Below, one piece after another: positions 1 to 11,858 of a stretch of 64,000 bases of DNA. Each line of letters begins with the position of its first letter. Within the stretch, counting starts at the first letter, position 1. A model generated the notes under the pieces. The model searched no databases, was not told where the DNA came from, and was given only the letters and a program-made list of their open reading frames with translations. The stretch comes from Ganoderma boninense (Eukaryota; Basidiomycota; Agaricomycetes; Polyporales; Polyporaceae). A program made the translations under genes and the position numbers. The stretch is taken from the NCBI GenBank assembly GCA_002900995.3, contig CM035307.1:868001-932000 (forward strand). The letters run 5' to 3'.

Positions 1-1035
1 CTTTCGCGAAGCGGGATACATTGGTAGGCAATTTTATCATGCAGCCTACACTGCAGTTATGTTGACGCATCGTAGCCTTCCTTGTTATATGGTAGGTACA
101 CGCAGTCGAAGTGATACAAGCCTAAGGCATTAAACCGCTGTATACCTCTGCCAGCCTCAACGGTGGCCCCACGGCGCATATCATATTCGTCATTGAGGTA
201 CGCCATTCACCGTATTTCCTCTCATCGGCGTCCCAGAGCTCATAATGGCGCGCATACAGAAACTCCCCATGGCGTTCTGGGGCGTCCAGGCCGCCGAGGA
301 CGTCCTCATCTCGCTCACCCTCATCTTCCTCCTCTGGCAACGGCGCATCTCCGACGGCTTCCGCAGGTACGCCTTCCATCATGGAACTGGAACTTGAAGC
401 TTGAAGCCTCGCAAGACTCACTCAGGCTCCTCCTGCTTGCACAGCACCGACCAGCTCCTCTACCGCCTCACCGTGTTCGTCATCAACACCGGGGTCTGGA
501 CGGCGCTCTGCGCGCTCTTCACCATCATCACCGTAAGTCCTCGTGCATCTATATATGCGCGAGCTCGGCATAGCATGGGAGCTAACGCTGGCGTATGGCA
601 CTGGCAGCTGGCGGCGTACCCGAACGTCCAGATCTACGTGTCGCTCAACTTCGTGGTGTGCCCCCTGTACTGCAACACGCTCCTCGCGAACCTGAACGCG
701 CGCGGGTTCATCCGCGGGGACAACTACACAGAGCCGTCGTCGAACACGCTCACGCGCCCCTCGGTCACGTTCGGGCGCATCGCGCAGTCCGGCTCAGACG
801 TGAGTGTTGTCCTCCGCTCCCTCACCCCTCCGGGTTTTTTCAGAGACGGATGGACGCGTGCTGACGGCGTGTTGATGGTGGTGATATGCCACTGCAGCGC
901 ACCCGGAGAGGAGGCATGAACGGGAGCTCGCACACGGACGTGCTCGAGCTGTCTGGGCCGACGTTCGCGAACAACTCCAAGATCAAGCTGGGGGAGACGA
1001 CGATGGGGAGCAGCTATTCCGATGTCGGGATCTGA
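1..1035 (+). CDS. DUF6534-type multi-pass membrane protein, 3' part
   Basis: This is the C-terminal part of a basidiomycete membrane protein of the DUF6534 type; the 5' end lies upstream of the window or in unresolved exons before about 262. Supported exons are about 262-366, 445-532, 608-799 and 898-1035, and they join in frame with GT-AG introns. The joined product reads KLPMAFWGVQAAEDVLISLT, then DGFRSTDQLLYRLTVFVINT, then a third hydrophobic segment containing NFVVCPLYCNTLLANLNARG. The order of helices and the TDQLLYRL and YCNTLLANLNAR motifs are typical of this family, whose function is unknown. The last exon encodes a polar cytoplasmic-looking tail ending in SSYSDVGI. The family is strongly expanded in Agaricomycetes. 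The identification rests on motif recognition; the N-terminal exons are not resolved. Confidence 0.72.
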
Positions 1036-1371
1036 ATAGGAAGAGGAAGAGGAAGGATCGGGATCTCTCTGGATTGTGGTGTGCACTGTGGATATGCATG
1101 TGGGTGTAGCTAGCGCTGTTTCCGGTGTGCAGGATGTATCGTGTATGATGTTGGGCTGGGAGGTATCTATTGATTATGATTATAGTACGCAATACGTTCT
1201 TTTCCAGCGGGACCTCTTGCTTGGCCGATCCCATGATATCCTCGTCCGCGTCCCCAAGCACCCTGAAGCAAAATTTGAGCCGTGTGAGGAGCTGATAAGA
1301 AATGGCGGAACGGGCAGGAGGAGCAAAGCAGCATCCCGCTCTCCACTTTCCACCTCCTTCACGAGCCCATA
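1036..1371. other. Convergent 3' intergenic region
   Basis: The stretch lies between two stop codons that face each other (DUF6534 gene on +, monooxygenase on -). I see no convincing ORF or RNA gene. It should hold both 3' UTRs and polyadenylation signals. Confidence 0.5.
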
Positions 1372-3719
1372 TCACAGACGTGCACTCGAAGCCGACTTCC
1401 ACCCGACCCGCGCCCGCCGCCGCGCGTCCCGCTCCTCCTTCAGCCCAGCGAGCTCCTTGACCTGCACCACGCGGAACGGCCAAGTGAGCCAGCTCCCGCC
1501 ACTGCGCATCACCCCCAGCCCCATGTCCTCCAGGAGGTCGTCCGCGACCTGCGGCCAACTACATACGCCCGAGTCAGGACACTCCGAAGAAGAAAAAAGA
1601 AAAAAGAAAACGAGAAGGGAAACTCACCCCCAGAAGCCGATGTTGCTCGTGTGGCTGCCGTTCGCCGTCGGGGCGACCTGCGGGTAGCGGCGGCGCAGCC
1701 ACGCGGCCTGGCGCTCTGTCTCCTCCAAGGCCGCTTCGGGCGTCGCGGGGAGGCGCATGCGGGCGTCCCCGAGGAAGTAGGACGAGATCCAGTGCGCGGA
1801 GACTTCGAGCATGTAGCCGAAGTGCGTCGAGAACTACATATATGATAGAGGGAGGGAAAGTGATGGGAGAGCGGGCCAGGATAGTCGGTGTCAGGTAAGC
1901 CTAGTGCGCAGATGGGCTGAGGGGGGAGGGGGAGGGACGTACGACGGCGCCGTTGGCTGCGAGGTCGCGGTGCAGGATGTTCTTTGCCGGGACGATCCCC
2001 CGGTATATGGACGACGAGAAGCGCTGAGCGTCCGGGTTGAGCGGGGGGGCGTCGCGCAGCGTGCGGTAGTCCCAGCTGTGGATTGCGCCAGGGTTGGCGG
2101 GGCGTGGATTTAAGCCCAGCTCTTCTGCCGTCTTCTCTGGTTATAGTTATGGTCGAGGACCACCACACGTCAGTGCCGAACTCAGAGCCGCAGACTCGGA
2201 CTGAGTAGACAGCGTACCGTCGAACATCGGGAGCCACGACGAGCGGTAGCCAGTCGCGAGGACGACGGCGCTCGCGCGGATGGACGAGCCGTCGTCGAGG
2301 ACCACGGACTGGCCGTCGTCGCTGAACTTGGTGACGTACGCGGGGGACACTATCTCGATCTTTCCTGCGAGCGCGAGGGCGTGGAACCCGTTCGGTTGGG
2401 GGACGCCTTCGTCGTTCACGCGGTCGTGCCAATAGGGCGAGACGGTGTTGCGGAGAATCGAGTCGGGGGGGGATGTGGGTGGCGGTGAACTATCGGGGCC
2501 AGTCAGACGACGTTAGGAGAGGGAACGCAGATGGTGCGTCGTGTGAGCTTACAGCGTCGTTGACGAGCCCGCTCCAGAAGAGGTCGAAGAGCTTCTTGCC
2601 GAGCCACGTCGTGTGAATGAATCGTCTGAGGGGTTGTCAGTGCAAATTGTCACCGAACGAGGAGACGCAGTTCCCACTCCAGCCAGGTCCGCAAATGAAT
2701 GTGAGGTGAGAACAAAGACAACAGCCTTGCGGCCAGCGATCAGGACTCGGTCTCTGCTCGCAGCGAGAAGCCTTTACCTGCTCTTCCGCACCCAATCTGG
2801 GAGCGGCTTGCTGTATGCGAGGAACGCGTCGAAGTTCGGGCACACTAGTGTCACCTTGCGTCCCTCGTTGGCCAAGTATGACGCAACGCTGGAGGAAAAC
2901 ATCGTTAGAGCATGCGTTAGTAGGGGACAATGTAAGCGCACTCTTGCGCCGATTTTCCGCCTCCGACTACCACGACTGAAGGCGCAGTGGAAGGGGAACT
3001 TGGCGCTGCCGGAGGAACCGAAGCGACGAGGTCGCTTAGCCTGGAACCGAAGTCGAAGCTATGGAAGACCATTCCTCTGAACCCTGCCATTGATGCCGCA
3101 CCTGGGCTTAGGTTGGGCGGATACTTCGGCGAACTTTGTCCCTGTGTGAAAGAGCGTCACTGCAATAGATGAAACTCCATCGGAAGCGACCACATACCCC
3201 AGTGCACAGCACCACTCGCCGATACTCGCGGGCCTCGGTGCCGCCAGCGTTGCGGTCGTATACTTCGACATGCCACCCGGTTCCCGAGGAGCGGCGGCGG
3301 ATGTTGCGGACTTCGATTCCGAACTGGATTTTGCCAGAGAGGAACGTCGATGCGAAGTCTTCCAGATATTTGTTGACGTCGTCTCCGGAAATCCGTCCAC
3401 GAGCTGACGTGGGCGGGGGCATGTCTAGGGGCGACACACAATACTCGCCATGCACACTAGTACATGAACATCAGTGTGCTATTCACGTTGATAGAATTGG
3501 TGAAAGAAGAACGAACCTGTTCAGGTAGAGACCGGGATATATCTTTTCGTTGGTCCAGTTCCCCCCGACGCTTGCGTCACGCGTCAGGACTTGGACGTCC
3601 TCGAAGCCATCGCGAATGAGCGTGTGGGCCGTGATCAGGCCAGCGAGGCCAGCACCGATCACTGCGATAGCCCCCGCTCTAGGATCGGCTTCTGGGGTAC
3701 CATAGTCGAGCTGTGCCAT
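1372..3719 (-). CDS. Flavin-containing monooxygenase (FAD/NADPH, group B type)
   Basis: An FAD- and NADPH-dependent monooxygenase in about seven exons, read from the ATG at 3719. The N-terminus has the FAD Rossmann fingerprint AIAVIGAGLAGLITAH. The FxGxxxHS signature of group B flavin monooxygenases follows as FRGMVFHSF (about 3055-3081). The second, NADPH-binding Rossmann motif is VVVVGGGKSAQE (about 2945-2976). A later exon has the family ATGY motif (VVLATGYRSSW, about 2225-2275). The last exon ends in SASSARL before the stop at 1372-1374. The substrate cannot be told from sequence; fungal members oxidise nitrogen, sulfur or ketone groups in secondary metabolism and detoxification. Exon borders in the 2400-2950 stretch are approximate. 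The neighbouring genes do not suggest a biosynthetic cluster. Confidence 0.82.
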
Positions 3720-4003
3720 GACGGAAGGGACTCTGAGAGAAATGAACAAGGGAGAGACCGGGGAAAGAGCGGAAGAAAGCTCCCTCCTCTCTGATTGCTC
3801 GGCAAAGCGAGTCAAGCAATATAATATCTGGGTAATACTTGAATCTGAAGCATTTACTTGTTCGATTCAAATCATCAGCACGAGGCGGAGCGCTAACACT
3901 TTCCTCGGGCGACTGGATGTCTTTAAGCGACGTACGACAGTTCCATAGTGGCGTAACATTCCAAGGAGCCTGCGTTCATGTCAGCGCGACCAGCACAACG
4001 TTA

Positions 4004-4400
4004 ATCATACGATTGGGAGGGGGGCGTGCTTTGTCCGGACCACCCGGTGATGAATGTATTGATTCCGGTAACATGGTCAGGTGTCGTACTATGCTGCCTG
4101 GCTTGGGCGATCCGCGCACTACTTGCAGTGAATGCAAGCTGCGCAGAGGCACTGGCAGCGCTAGCCGCTTGTTCAACTTTTGTCCGCGGCACCTGAACAA
4201 CGAATAGGTAGGATTAGAAGGCACCCAAAGTTGGAACAAAAGAAACGCTTACCTTCAAGCAAGATCCAGCTCTTGATGACGACGAGCAACGTTCTGACCA
4301 TTGAGAACCGTAGACTCGAGTGCATCGGGGTTCTTGGAACAGTTGCGGACAAGCCACTCGCAGTCCGACGGGAGATCCCGACCGCGGGAAGACCCGTTCC
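4004..4400 (-). pseudogene. Coding remnant of unknown family
   Basis: On the minus strand an open stretch (RGRDLPSDCEWLVRNCSKNP, running on to HQELDLA) is followed by a stop and a GTAAGC donor-like site. After an acceptor-like TTGTTCAG comes a second open stretch, VPRTKVEQAASAASASAQLA to STPPSQSYD, ending in a stop at about 4004. Codon composition looks protein-coding, but the first segment ends in TGA just before the putative donor, so the joined frame is broken. It may be the 3' end of a decayed gene or of a transposon ORF. I recognise no domain. The region on both sides is AT-rich and gene-poor. Confidence 0.3.
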
Positions 4401-4559
4401 TCGTCTGGGCGCTACACGGGCGCTATACTTATCTTTCTTTGCTTCGTCCGGCGCCTCTCAGCCTGGTCCTTTGACAGAGCGTCCACGCTATGACTTGCTA
4501 AGTATCCACGTCGTGTTTACTGTTGACGCAAGTGTTGCGTGTAGTAAGTGACAGCTCTG

Positions 4560-6426
4560 CCCACGCTCCGGATCCTATGACGGTAGAAATGTACAAAAAA
4601 TAGTGCTTGCAGGTTCGTCGGACAACGTTCAGGTTCAGACGGGTATTTGACCTTATTTGGCATGTATCAGCGTCTAGGTTCAGCTCGATTTCAACTATCA
4701 ACGCTCTGGTTTTCTGTATGTTATTGGTGCAACTATACTAGCTTAAGCATTTGAAAAAATTAAATACAGTATTGAGAACTCTACCTACACTGCACATAGA
4801 CGGAAGCCGAAGACAAAAAACAAGATCTAGACTTGAACCGCGGTTCAGCTCGGCTATCGCTGGTTCAGATTTGCCGAGCGCTGCGGCGGTTGAGCGTCTG
4901 ATCGCTACCAACCCCCGCCTCCTCCCGCTCTATCCAGAATATGAAGTGACTCAAGCCGCCGCTGGGGAATTGAGAGTCCCGGAGCGTTTTCATGGTGCTG
5001 TTGACGATGAGATGCTTTAAATTTCCCCCCTATTTTGTGATTAGTTGGCTATTATTATTGTTCAGAATTTTCTCCATCTAGTGCTCAACATCTCAATTGG
5101 CTGACAGTGGTGGCGCAGCTTGAGGTTCCTCCATAACTTACTAAACTACCACTGAGCGCGTTAGCCTCTTTATAATGGAAAAAAATTACAAGCTTAAGTA
5201 CAATAAATATATCGGGATTGACCCAGACATTCTGGCGATCTACGCATGCCTTTCAGGGCCTCACAGGCGGCGGGCATCCTATTTGGGAAGGGGCGGGGCG
5301 GGAGGTAGATCTTAGACCCTTGATCGGAGTGAACTTTCCGGACTAGCGCTCGACAAAGTTGAACGTTGGAAGTTGAACCTAAGTTACGTAATCAATAGCC
5401 GAGTTGAACCAAGTGTCAACTTTCAACTCTCAATGTCGAGATATTAGATTTCTGGTTCTGACCATATTTTCGTAAGAGCCACGATAAGCGAGGTAAAATT
5501 CTGTTCCTTCGAAGTTGAACCTGACCGTATATTAATTGTACAGATATACTATCATAGGATCCCCTACTTATTACTAGACCTCAAGTTCAGCGGGACAAGA
5601 TGATATGACTTTTGAATAAGTAACTTTAGGAGGCGAGAGAAAGATGGGTGTTTCGTCTCCGATGTGATCAGATTCTATTCAGATCAGACACAAGTACTTA
5701 CTGGCGTAGCTACTCGAGAGCTCCGGAGGCAATTCATGGTGCGTGGCGTGGCTTTTTCTAGGGAACTTTCAACGAAGCACCCTACTTATCGCTAGCTCAT
5801 CGATGTTGCTGTTGCGACGCTTGCACCACAGCGCGTGTGGTACCTCCACCCGGTCTTCAAGCCCAGTCAAAACCTCTTCTTTAACCTAACTTTTTTGGCC
5901 ATTCCCATCTTTTGCCGCCTTTTGGGAGCCATTTCGAGGGCGGATCGGCGTCTATTGACGCGTCATTTCCATAAACGACCGTGGAACAACCGGACCTTTT
6001 GTGTCAGTTGACTTTCGATCGAGACATGGAACGCTCATGTTATCTATATAGACCACATCCCAACTGGCACTTCGGCCACCCGCTTGGTTCGACCTTCTGC
6101 TCAACTAGTATTTCTATCTCCCGTTCCGCTCGAGGCTGTGAATGTGTTCCCGCGAGGCTACCAGCCTGCTACGTGTCGTCCGTATTGGGTTCTGGTATGG
6201 CTAATCCGTCTATTCCCCATCTGATCAGACTGTGGTTTCGAGCACTCGCATAACGCAAAATGGCCCGCAGTGCCCGCAGCAAGTCTGCTGGCCACACACC
6301 TGCTCCCCCAGTGCCCGACCCAGTGACTCTCGATCATCTCGCCGTGAGGTGGTCCATTCAGTGTCGTCGATAACGAGATAACAGCGAACTTATAATATGC
6401 ACTCGAAACGTTTACTGATCCCAGCG
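4560..6426. other. AT-rich, gene-poor stretch upstream of the transposase
   Basis: No convincing gene. A small GC-rich island at 4860-5020 ends an open frame (SDLPSAAAVERLIATNPRLL to FHGAVDDEML) that could be a gene fragment. The rest is AT-rich, with several copies of AGTTGAAC and its complement between 4620 and 5530, which suggests old repeat or transposon debris. The 5' boundary of the mobile element to the right should lie here, but I could not identify a terminal inverted repeat by eye. Confidence 0.4.
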
Positions 6427-6428
6427 AG

Positions 6429-6555
6429 CTCCCGTGTTCCAGCTCTCGCCCCCACGTTCCAGCTCTCGCCCCCACGTTCCAGCTCTCGAGCCCCCGTGCT
6501 CCAGCTCTCGAGCCCCCGTGCTCCAGCTCTCGAGCCCCCACGTTCCAGCTCCCCA
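6429..6555. repeat. 20-22 bp minisatellite upstream of transposase start
   Basis: About six head-to-tail copies of a 20-22 bp unit with the core GTTCCAGCTCTCG followed by a run of C. Copies differ by GT or AC before the core, GTT or GCT at its start, and an optional AG after CTCG. The array ends only about 12 bp before the transposase ATG at 6567, so it lies in the 5' UTR or core promoter. CACTA elements often carry subterminal repeats that bind transposase; whether this array does so is inference. Confidence 0.8.
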
Positions 6556-6566
6556 GTATTTCCAGC

Positions 6567-9500
6567 ATGCAGCCACCTCCGCCTCCGCCTCCACGTCCCC
6601 CTCAGCTGCCCAGACAGCTCCTTCCCGACGAGCTCCCCCGCGGAACGATCAGGCAGTTCCTTTGCGACTGCCGCCGTCATTGTGGTGGTCTCTTGCGAGA
6701 GGTCTCCAAGACGACCTTCGACAGGCACCGTCGCCACCGTACCACCTCGACGATGCGCTCATCCTCTACGTCTCCCCGGAAACCGGTACGCCTATGATTG
6801 GCTTCCAGACGCATGTGCAGCGTTCTGTCGTGCATATGCAAGGCGTGCAGGTGAGGTTTTAGCTCAGCAGTCCGAGTGAGACCCTTCCACTAACGTTTTG
6901 GCCATGTAGGCAACACCATTCCAAGCGAGTACGCTAGTGGTGTCACGCACCCAGCAGGCGCACCAGGTGAGCCATTTTTCCTGCATTATTGTACACTACT
7001 TATTTTTGGCGTGCAGACCGGCGTGTCCGCTGTGAGAATGCAGCCTGCATCACATCCTCCACAGCGGAAGGCCGTGGACAGCACTTCAACGGAGTCGGAC
7101 TCGGACAGCTCCAGTGATTCGTCCTGGGGAGGAGAAGGTCCTCGTTCACACGGCACTCCGATGCAGTCTTCGCTGGCGCGCTCCACCAATGTCTTCACTC
7201 CATCAGCCGCAGCCTCTCCTGGATTCCGTCAGTCGTCAGCATCTCAGTCCCCTCCCATGCAGTCCAGTGGCGACGACGAGCGGTCGGACTCGGAGTCATC
7301 CGAGGAAGGCGAGCGACAGCCCGACAAGGAGCCCGAAGAGGGCTACACCGAGGACCAGGGTGTGCCGCGCGATGCTCGTCGAAAGGAATTCCGCCTCGCG
7401 CAGCAGTTCATCGACGCGCTTGCCACTGCCACAGTTGATCGGTCTGGGATCGACGACGATACTCTCCAAAGGCTCCGAAACCCGCAACCCCAGTTGCCCT
7501 CTATCTCACGTGCCCAGCGCGCAGGCATCCGCATGTACCTTGCCCGTGGAGACGCGTCTGAAGACAACTATGCTGACGTCCGCTATGCGATGATGGAGTA
7601 CCTTGAGGGAGATCGGACCGCCAACTCGGAGGGTATCCCGACGTACGACGCAGTCAAGAAGCTCGTCGGTCACCTCACCGGGATCACCGCGGTCAAGACG
7701 GACATGTGTCCCAACTCTTGCATCGCCTACACAGGCCCGCTCGAGAGCCTCTTGGAGTGTCCATACTGTCGCGAGCCCCGGTATGAGCCCGTCGCGCTTG
7801 ACCGCACGAAGCGCGTTGCCCGACGCACGTTCCTCACATTCCCCCTCGGGCCACAGCTCCAAAGCTTGTGGGCCTCTCCGGAGACCGCTCGTGCCATGCG
7901 CCATCGGGTCAATGCGACAGACAAAGTCTTAGAGCAGCTCCGCCGCCATCCACCAAATGCACAGGGCTCCGCATTCAAGATCTACGACGACCTCTACTAC
8001 GGGCGCGATTACATCAATGCCGTCAGATCTGGAGCCATTCGTCGTGACGATATGGTGCTCATGTTCTCAATTGACGGTGCTCAGCTCTATGCTTCGAAGC
8101 AGAGCGACTGCTGGTTCTACATCTGGGTTCTGCTCGATCTCTCGCCCACGTTGCGCTACAAGAAGCGTTATGTGCTCCCGGGCGCGGTGATCGGTGGACC
8201 TAACAAGCCCCGGAATCTTGACTCCTTCCTCTTTCCTGGTCTGTACCATCTCGCTGCCCTGCAACTCGAAGGTCTCCGCATCTGGGACGCAGCGGAGCGC
8301 CGCTGGTTCGTCAGCAAAATCTTCCTCCTCCTCGTTACCGCGGATTCCCCTGCCATGGCGTACATTAGCGGACTTGTCGGCCACAACGGTGCCCGTGGAT
8401 GCCGCCTCTATTGTCCACATGTCGGGCGGCACAAGCCCAACCATCCTACATACTATCCTGCTCTTCACCGCCCTCACGGTGACGACGATGGCCCACCAGA
8501 CATATCTCTTCGGATCGAGACTGTTCAGGCTGACTCATCCGCTACGCAAGAGCGCTATGATGCTGGCCTCACCCGTGTCCGCAATGCGAAGAGCAAGGCT
8601 GATTATGCACAAGCACGGTTGGAGACCGGGATTGCGAAGCCCAGCCTATTCAGTGGCTTGCCACGGTTCCTTGGCGTTCCGGGTGGGTTTGCGCTCGATC
8701 TCATGCACCTTGTTTCCCTCAATCTAACCGACCTCGTTGTCTCGCTCTTCCGTGGTACCCTCGCATGCGATTTCCCTGACGACAAGTCGACCTGGGACTT
8801 CGCGGTCTTTGCTGATCAAGCGGTGTGGAGAGCGCATGGCCAACAGGTCGCAGACGCCACGCGCTATCTCCCTGGATCCTTTGATAGGCCTCCGCGCGAC
8901 CCCGCAAAGAAGATCTCGAGCGGGTACAAGGCATGGGAATATCTTTTGTATGTCTACGGCTTGCTTCCCGGTCTCCTTCGACATGTCCTCCCCCAGAAAT
9001 ATTATCAACACTTCTGCCGCCTTGTCTTCGGTGTCCGCTTCGTGATACAGTATAGGCTCCCTGTCCCCCATCTCCCTGCTGCCCACAAGTCTCTCGTTAA
9101 ATATCACGAAGAGTACGAAAAGCTTTACTACTGCCGCCGTGTAGAGCGCCTTCACTTCGTCCGTCCTAGCCTCCACACACTCAGCCATGTTGTCCCGGAC
9201 GCGAGCCGAGTTGGTCCTGGTGCGCTCCATACCCAATGGACGATGGAGAACTTTATCGGCAACATTACACGCGAGATCAAGCAGCACGTCACACCATACG
9301 CCAATGTCTCCGAGCGCGCTCTCCGACGTTGTCAAGTCAACGCGCTCAAGGCCATGTACCCAGCTTTTGCAGACCAGGACACCGTGCCGGCACACGCCAT
9401 GGACGCTGGTGGAGGGTACCTGCTCCTCCGTGCCAGGGACTCTGCCGAACGTCCCGTCACTCCTTTAGAAGGCCAAGCACTGCGCGAGTTCCTGCGTCGG

Positions 9501-10084
9501 CAGCGCGTTCGTCTCGCTGACCCTCAATGGGCCCCCATTGTTCGGCGATGGGCGAGGCTGCGACTTCCAAATGGACAAATCACACGTTGTGCCTGGAAGG
9601 AGTGTGCCTTGGAATCGCGGGGGCGACAGCCACGGCGGGCACGGATGGTCAAGGTAGTGGTCCTTTTGTTCAATTTTTGTGCTTATAATTCACTAACACA
9701 TTGTTTTAGCTCAGTGACAATCGCTTCGCAGAAGTTCAATACTTCTTTCCTATGCAAATCAATGGCCGCGACGAGGTGCTCGCTATGCTTGCGCTGTTCT
9801 GCCCACCGGACCAGAATATCCTGAGATATTCTCGATCGACACTTCTTGCCTGCAATTATCTTGGTGAGACATCCCGTTTAGTCGTGTTTGTGAAGGACAT
9901 TGTCTCTGTTGTCGCTATGGTCCCGCTTCCCATGACATCTGAGGAGGAGAAAGAGGTTGGTGCAGACATAGTGTATGGGAGGCGCTTCTTCGTCGTAGAA
10001 AAACCAGGCTTGGATGTCGCAATCATAGCTGGTCGTGTTGAGGATACGTACGCAGATGCAGATGGACTAGATTCTGATTTGTAA
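6567..10084 (+). mobile_element. CACTA/Plavaka-like DNA transposon transposase (Tnp2-type)
   Basis: A four-exon transposase gene: exons 6567-6785, 6910-6966, 7017-9653 and 9710-10084. All lengths are multiples of three and all introns are GT-AG, giving 1095 residues without an internal stop. The N-terminus is proline-rich, then has a cysteine/histidine motif (CDCRRHCGG, then VSKTTFDRHRRHR) typical of fungal Plavaka-group elements. An acidic serine-rich linker follows. The catalytic region contains DDMVLMFSIDGAQLYASKQS, LPGAVIGGPNKPRNLDSFLF, HNGARGCRLYC and GGFALDLMHL, resembling transposase family Tnp2. The next part, up to MENFIGNITREIKQHV, resembles the DUF4218-like region of these proteins. 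The last exon ends in VEDTYADADGLDSDL. The open frame suggests recent activity. Element termini were not found. Confidence 0.8.
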
Positions 10085-10907
10085 ATAAATATCTACCATC
10101 CTCTACTCTTTTTACACCACATTGCAAGCAACTGTGACTGAAAGAATTTACCTGAAGAAGGCTCTGTTGCGGCGAGTATAGCGGCAACTGAGCGTAGCCA
10201 TAGACTTATTCGTATCTTACCTTGATGCACAAGAGCCTATACAGTCAGTGGCAGACTCGGACGTCTCAACGACAGAGGCAGGAGTAGGAGTGTATGAAAA
10301 AGGCTAGTGGGCGCTAGAGCTGAGAAGGTGCGAGTGTCGCAAAGATTGAATTGGCGGGTGCTGCAGGAGATATTCGTCGATGTGCAGACAGTACAAATGC
10401 GTCAAGAAAAATGTCAGGGAGCTGCTATAATCATTTTCGAGTGGGTACCTAATTGCCCGACTGTCCGACCGACCATTTCGCCCCTGGAGTGTCCGACCAA
10501 GATGCTGACCCATCCCGCGCGACCAGACTGCCTGGCACCCCAGTTTCTCATGAACAACAATGCCCGAATGCAACAATTGTCTACTCACGCACACACCTCA
10601 TTATGTAGCCCTCATTTTGCAGCCTGAAACTGACCAGTGGCGCAACAGATGAACATTCTCAATGAATTTGGATAAATTTGGGTAACTGAAACTCACCGGG
10701 AATTTGAAAACTGGGACAATGCAGGCACGACAAAACTAACGTTGTAATGTTGTGAGGGTTCACGCCTTCTTAGTTCGCTGAGAAGTATCTTCCAGAGCAG
10801 ATGCGGAATAAGGTCTTGCAAAACCAGAAGTGGATGTCGCCACTGGGTCCAACGCTGCAGCATTATTGGGAATTGTTGTGTGAGTATTGTAGGTGTGCCT
10901 GAATATT
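10085..10907. other. Intergenic, no gene seen
   Basis: No supported coding region. Short related motifs around CTGTCCGACCGACC and GTGTCCGACC occur at 10459-10500 and could be subterminal repeats of the neighbouring element. On the minus strand 10740-10900 may hold a final exon of the gene at 10908-11627: a GTAAGT donor at about 10931-10936 and a TTCAG acceptor near 10900 are present. Confidence 0.35.
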
Positions 10908-11627
10908 TTATGAGAGGATTAAAAACTTACCAGTTCCCCGATGACGACCATGGGAAGGGTCCTGCTGTTTGGCGGTAGACTTGATGTTTGTCGGAAGGCT
11001 TGATAGTCGTCCGGGCGACTGTCCCTCCAGAGTAGCTTCAACTGGTCCAGCATGTACCATAGAAAGTTGTCGGGCCAGGAGGTGAGACAGAGGGCGGAAA
11101 AGTGACTTGGTGAGTGGTTCGATGAGTGCATCAGTGAGAGGGTGGATGAGTGTATTGAGGAGGGTGGAGTCGAGGCGAGCATGGACATGTCCGGCTATGA
11201 GCTCGATCATCTCCTCCGGAGACATGTTGTCGGGCTCGTGCTCAGCAAGGCCCTCCGTAGCCACTGGCTTCTCTGGCTTGGGTTTTTGACCTGAACCCGC
11301 CGATGCAGCAAGGGAAGAGGAGACCGCCATCGACGTACTAGTAGGCCCTGTCGCCGTAGCCTCAGAGTCGAAGGATTCAATTGCCTCAGTCAAGGCGACT
11401 TCGACAGCCTCTATTCCGAAGCCAAATTGGTCCTGGACATCACAGTAGTCTTTAAAGGTGTCCTGGGCTGGGTTGCTGGCGAGACCATGAGCTAGGTGGG
11501 CGGCCGTGGTCGCCAAGGTAAGCAGTGCAGAAATTACGGCCTTTTGCCTCGAGTCAGGGCGTTCTCGTATCTCCTCCTCGAGAGCCAAGCCAGATGCGAG
11601 AGACTCAGAAGATGCAGTTGCTACCAT
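10908..11627 (-). CDS. Hypothetical protein, possible transposon accessory ORF
   Basis: A 239-codon open frame from the ATG at 11627. No known domain is recognised. The protein is acidic and helix-prone, with a Ser/Thr-rich centre. A heptad-like stretch (LLNTLIHPLTDALIEPLTKS to FRPLSHLLARQL) has regular leucine spacing and could form an amphipathic helix. The frame reads through a good donor (ACTGGTAAGT) shortly before its stop, so the true C-terminus may lie in a further exon downstream. It is divergent from the gene at 11859 with 231 bp between starts, and lies next to a transposase, which suggests a mobile-element passenger. That role is inference. Confidence 0.5.
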   Translation of the reverse strand: MVATASSESLASGLALEEEIRERPDSRQKAVISALLTLATTAAHLAHGLASNPAQDTFKDYCDVQDQFGFGIEAVEVALTEAIESFDSEATATGPTSTSMAVSSSLAASAGSGQKPKPEKPVATEGLAEHEPDNMSPEEMIELIAGHVHARLDSTLLNTLIHPLTDALIEPLTKSLFRPLSHLLARQLSMVHAGPVEATLEGQSPGRLSSLPTNIKSTAKQQDPSHGRHRGTGKFLILS

Positions 11628-11858
11628 TGCGGCGTCAGTAGAGGCGGAAAAATACCAAGGGGTGCGATGTATGCAGCCGTTCGTACTTGCCTGCCATTTC
11701 TGGCTCGATGGTCGCCGTCACATGACTGATTGCCTCTCACGCGACGCGTCTCCAGAGTCCTTTGCCAACTCGTTCTTGTCTCTTCCCGCATCTCTTCCCC
11801 TCATTTCATGCCCCTCTCTCGTGTCCCTTCTCTGTCTACGACAAATATCTCGACCAGC

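Noticed and set aside
4825..4860. Minus-strand GGTTCAAGTCT resembling a B box
   Set aside because: No matching D-arm or acceptor stem; the surrounding sequence is AT-rich debris.
6158..6737. Minus-strand open frames rich in Ser-Trp-Asn-Val-Gly-Ala repeats
   Set aside because: They are the antisense reading of the 20-22 bp minisatellite, not a gene.
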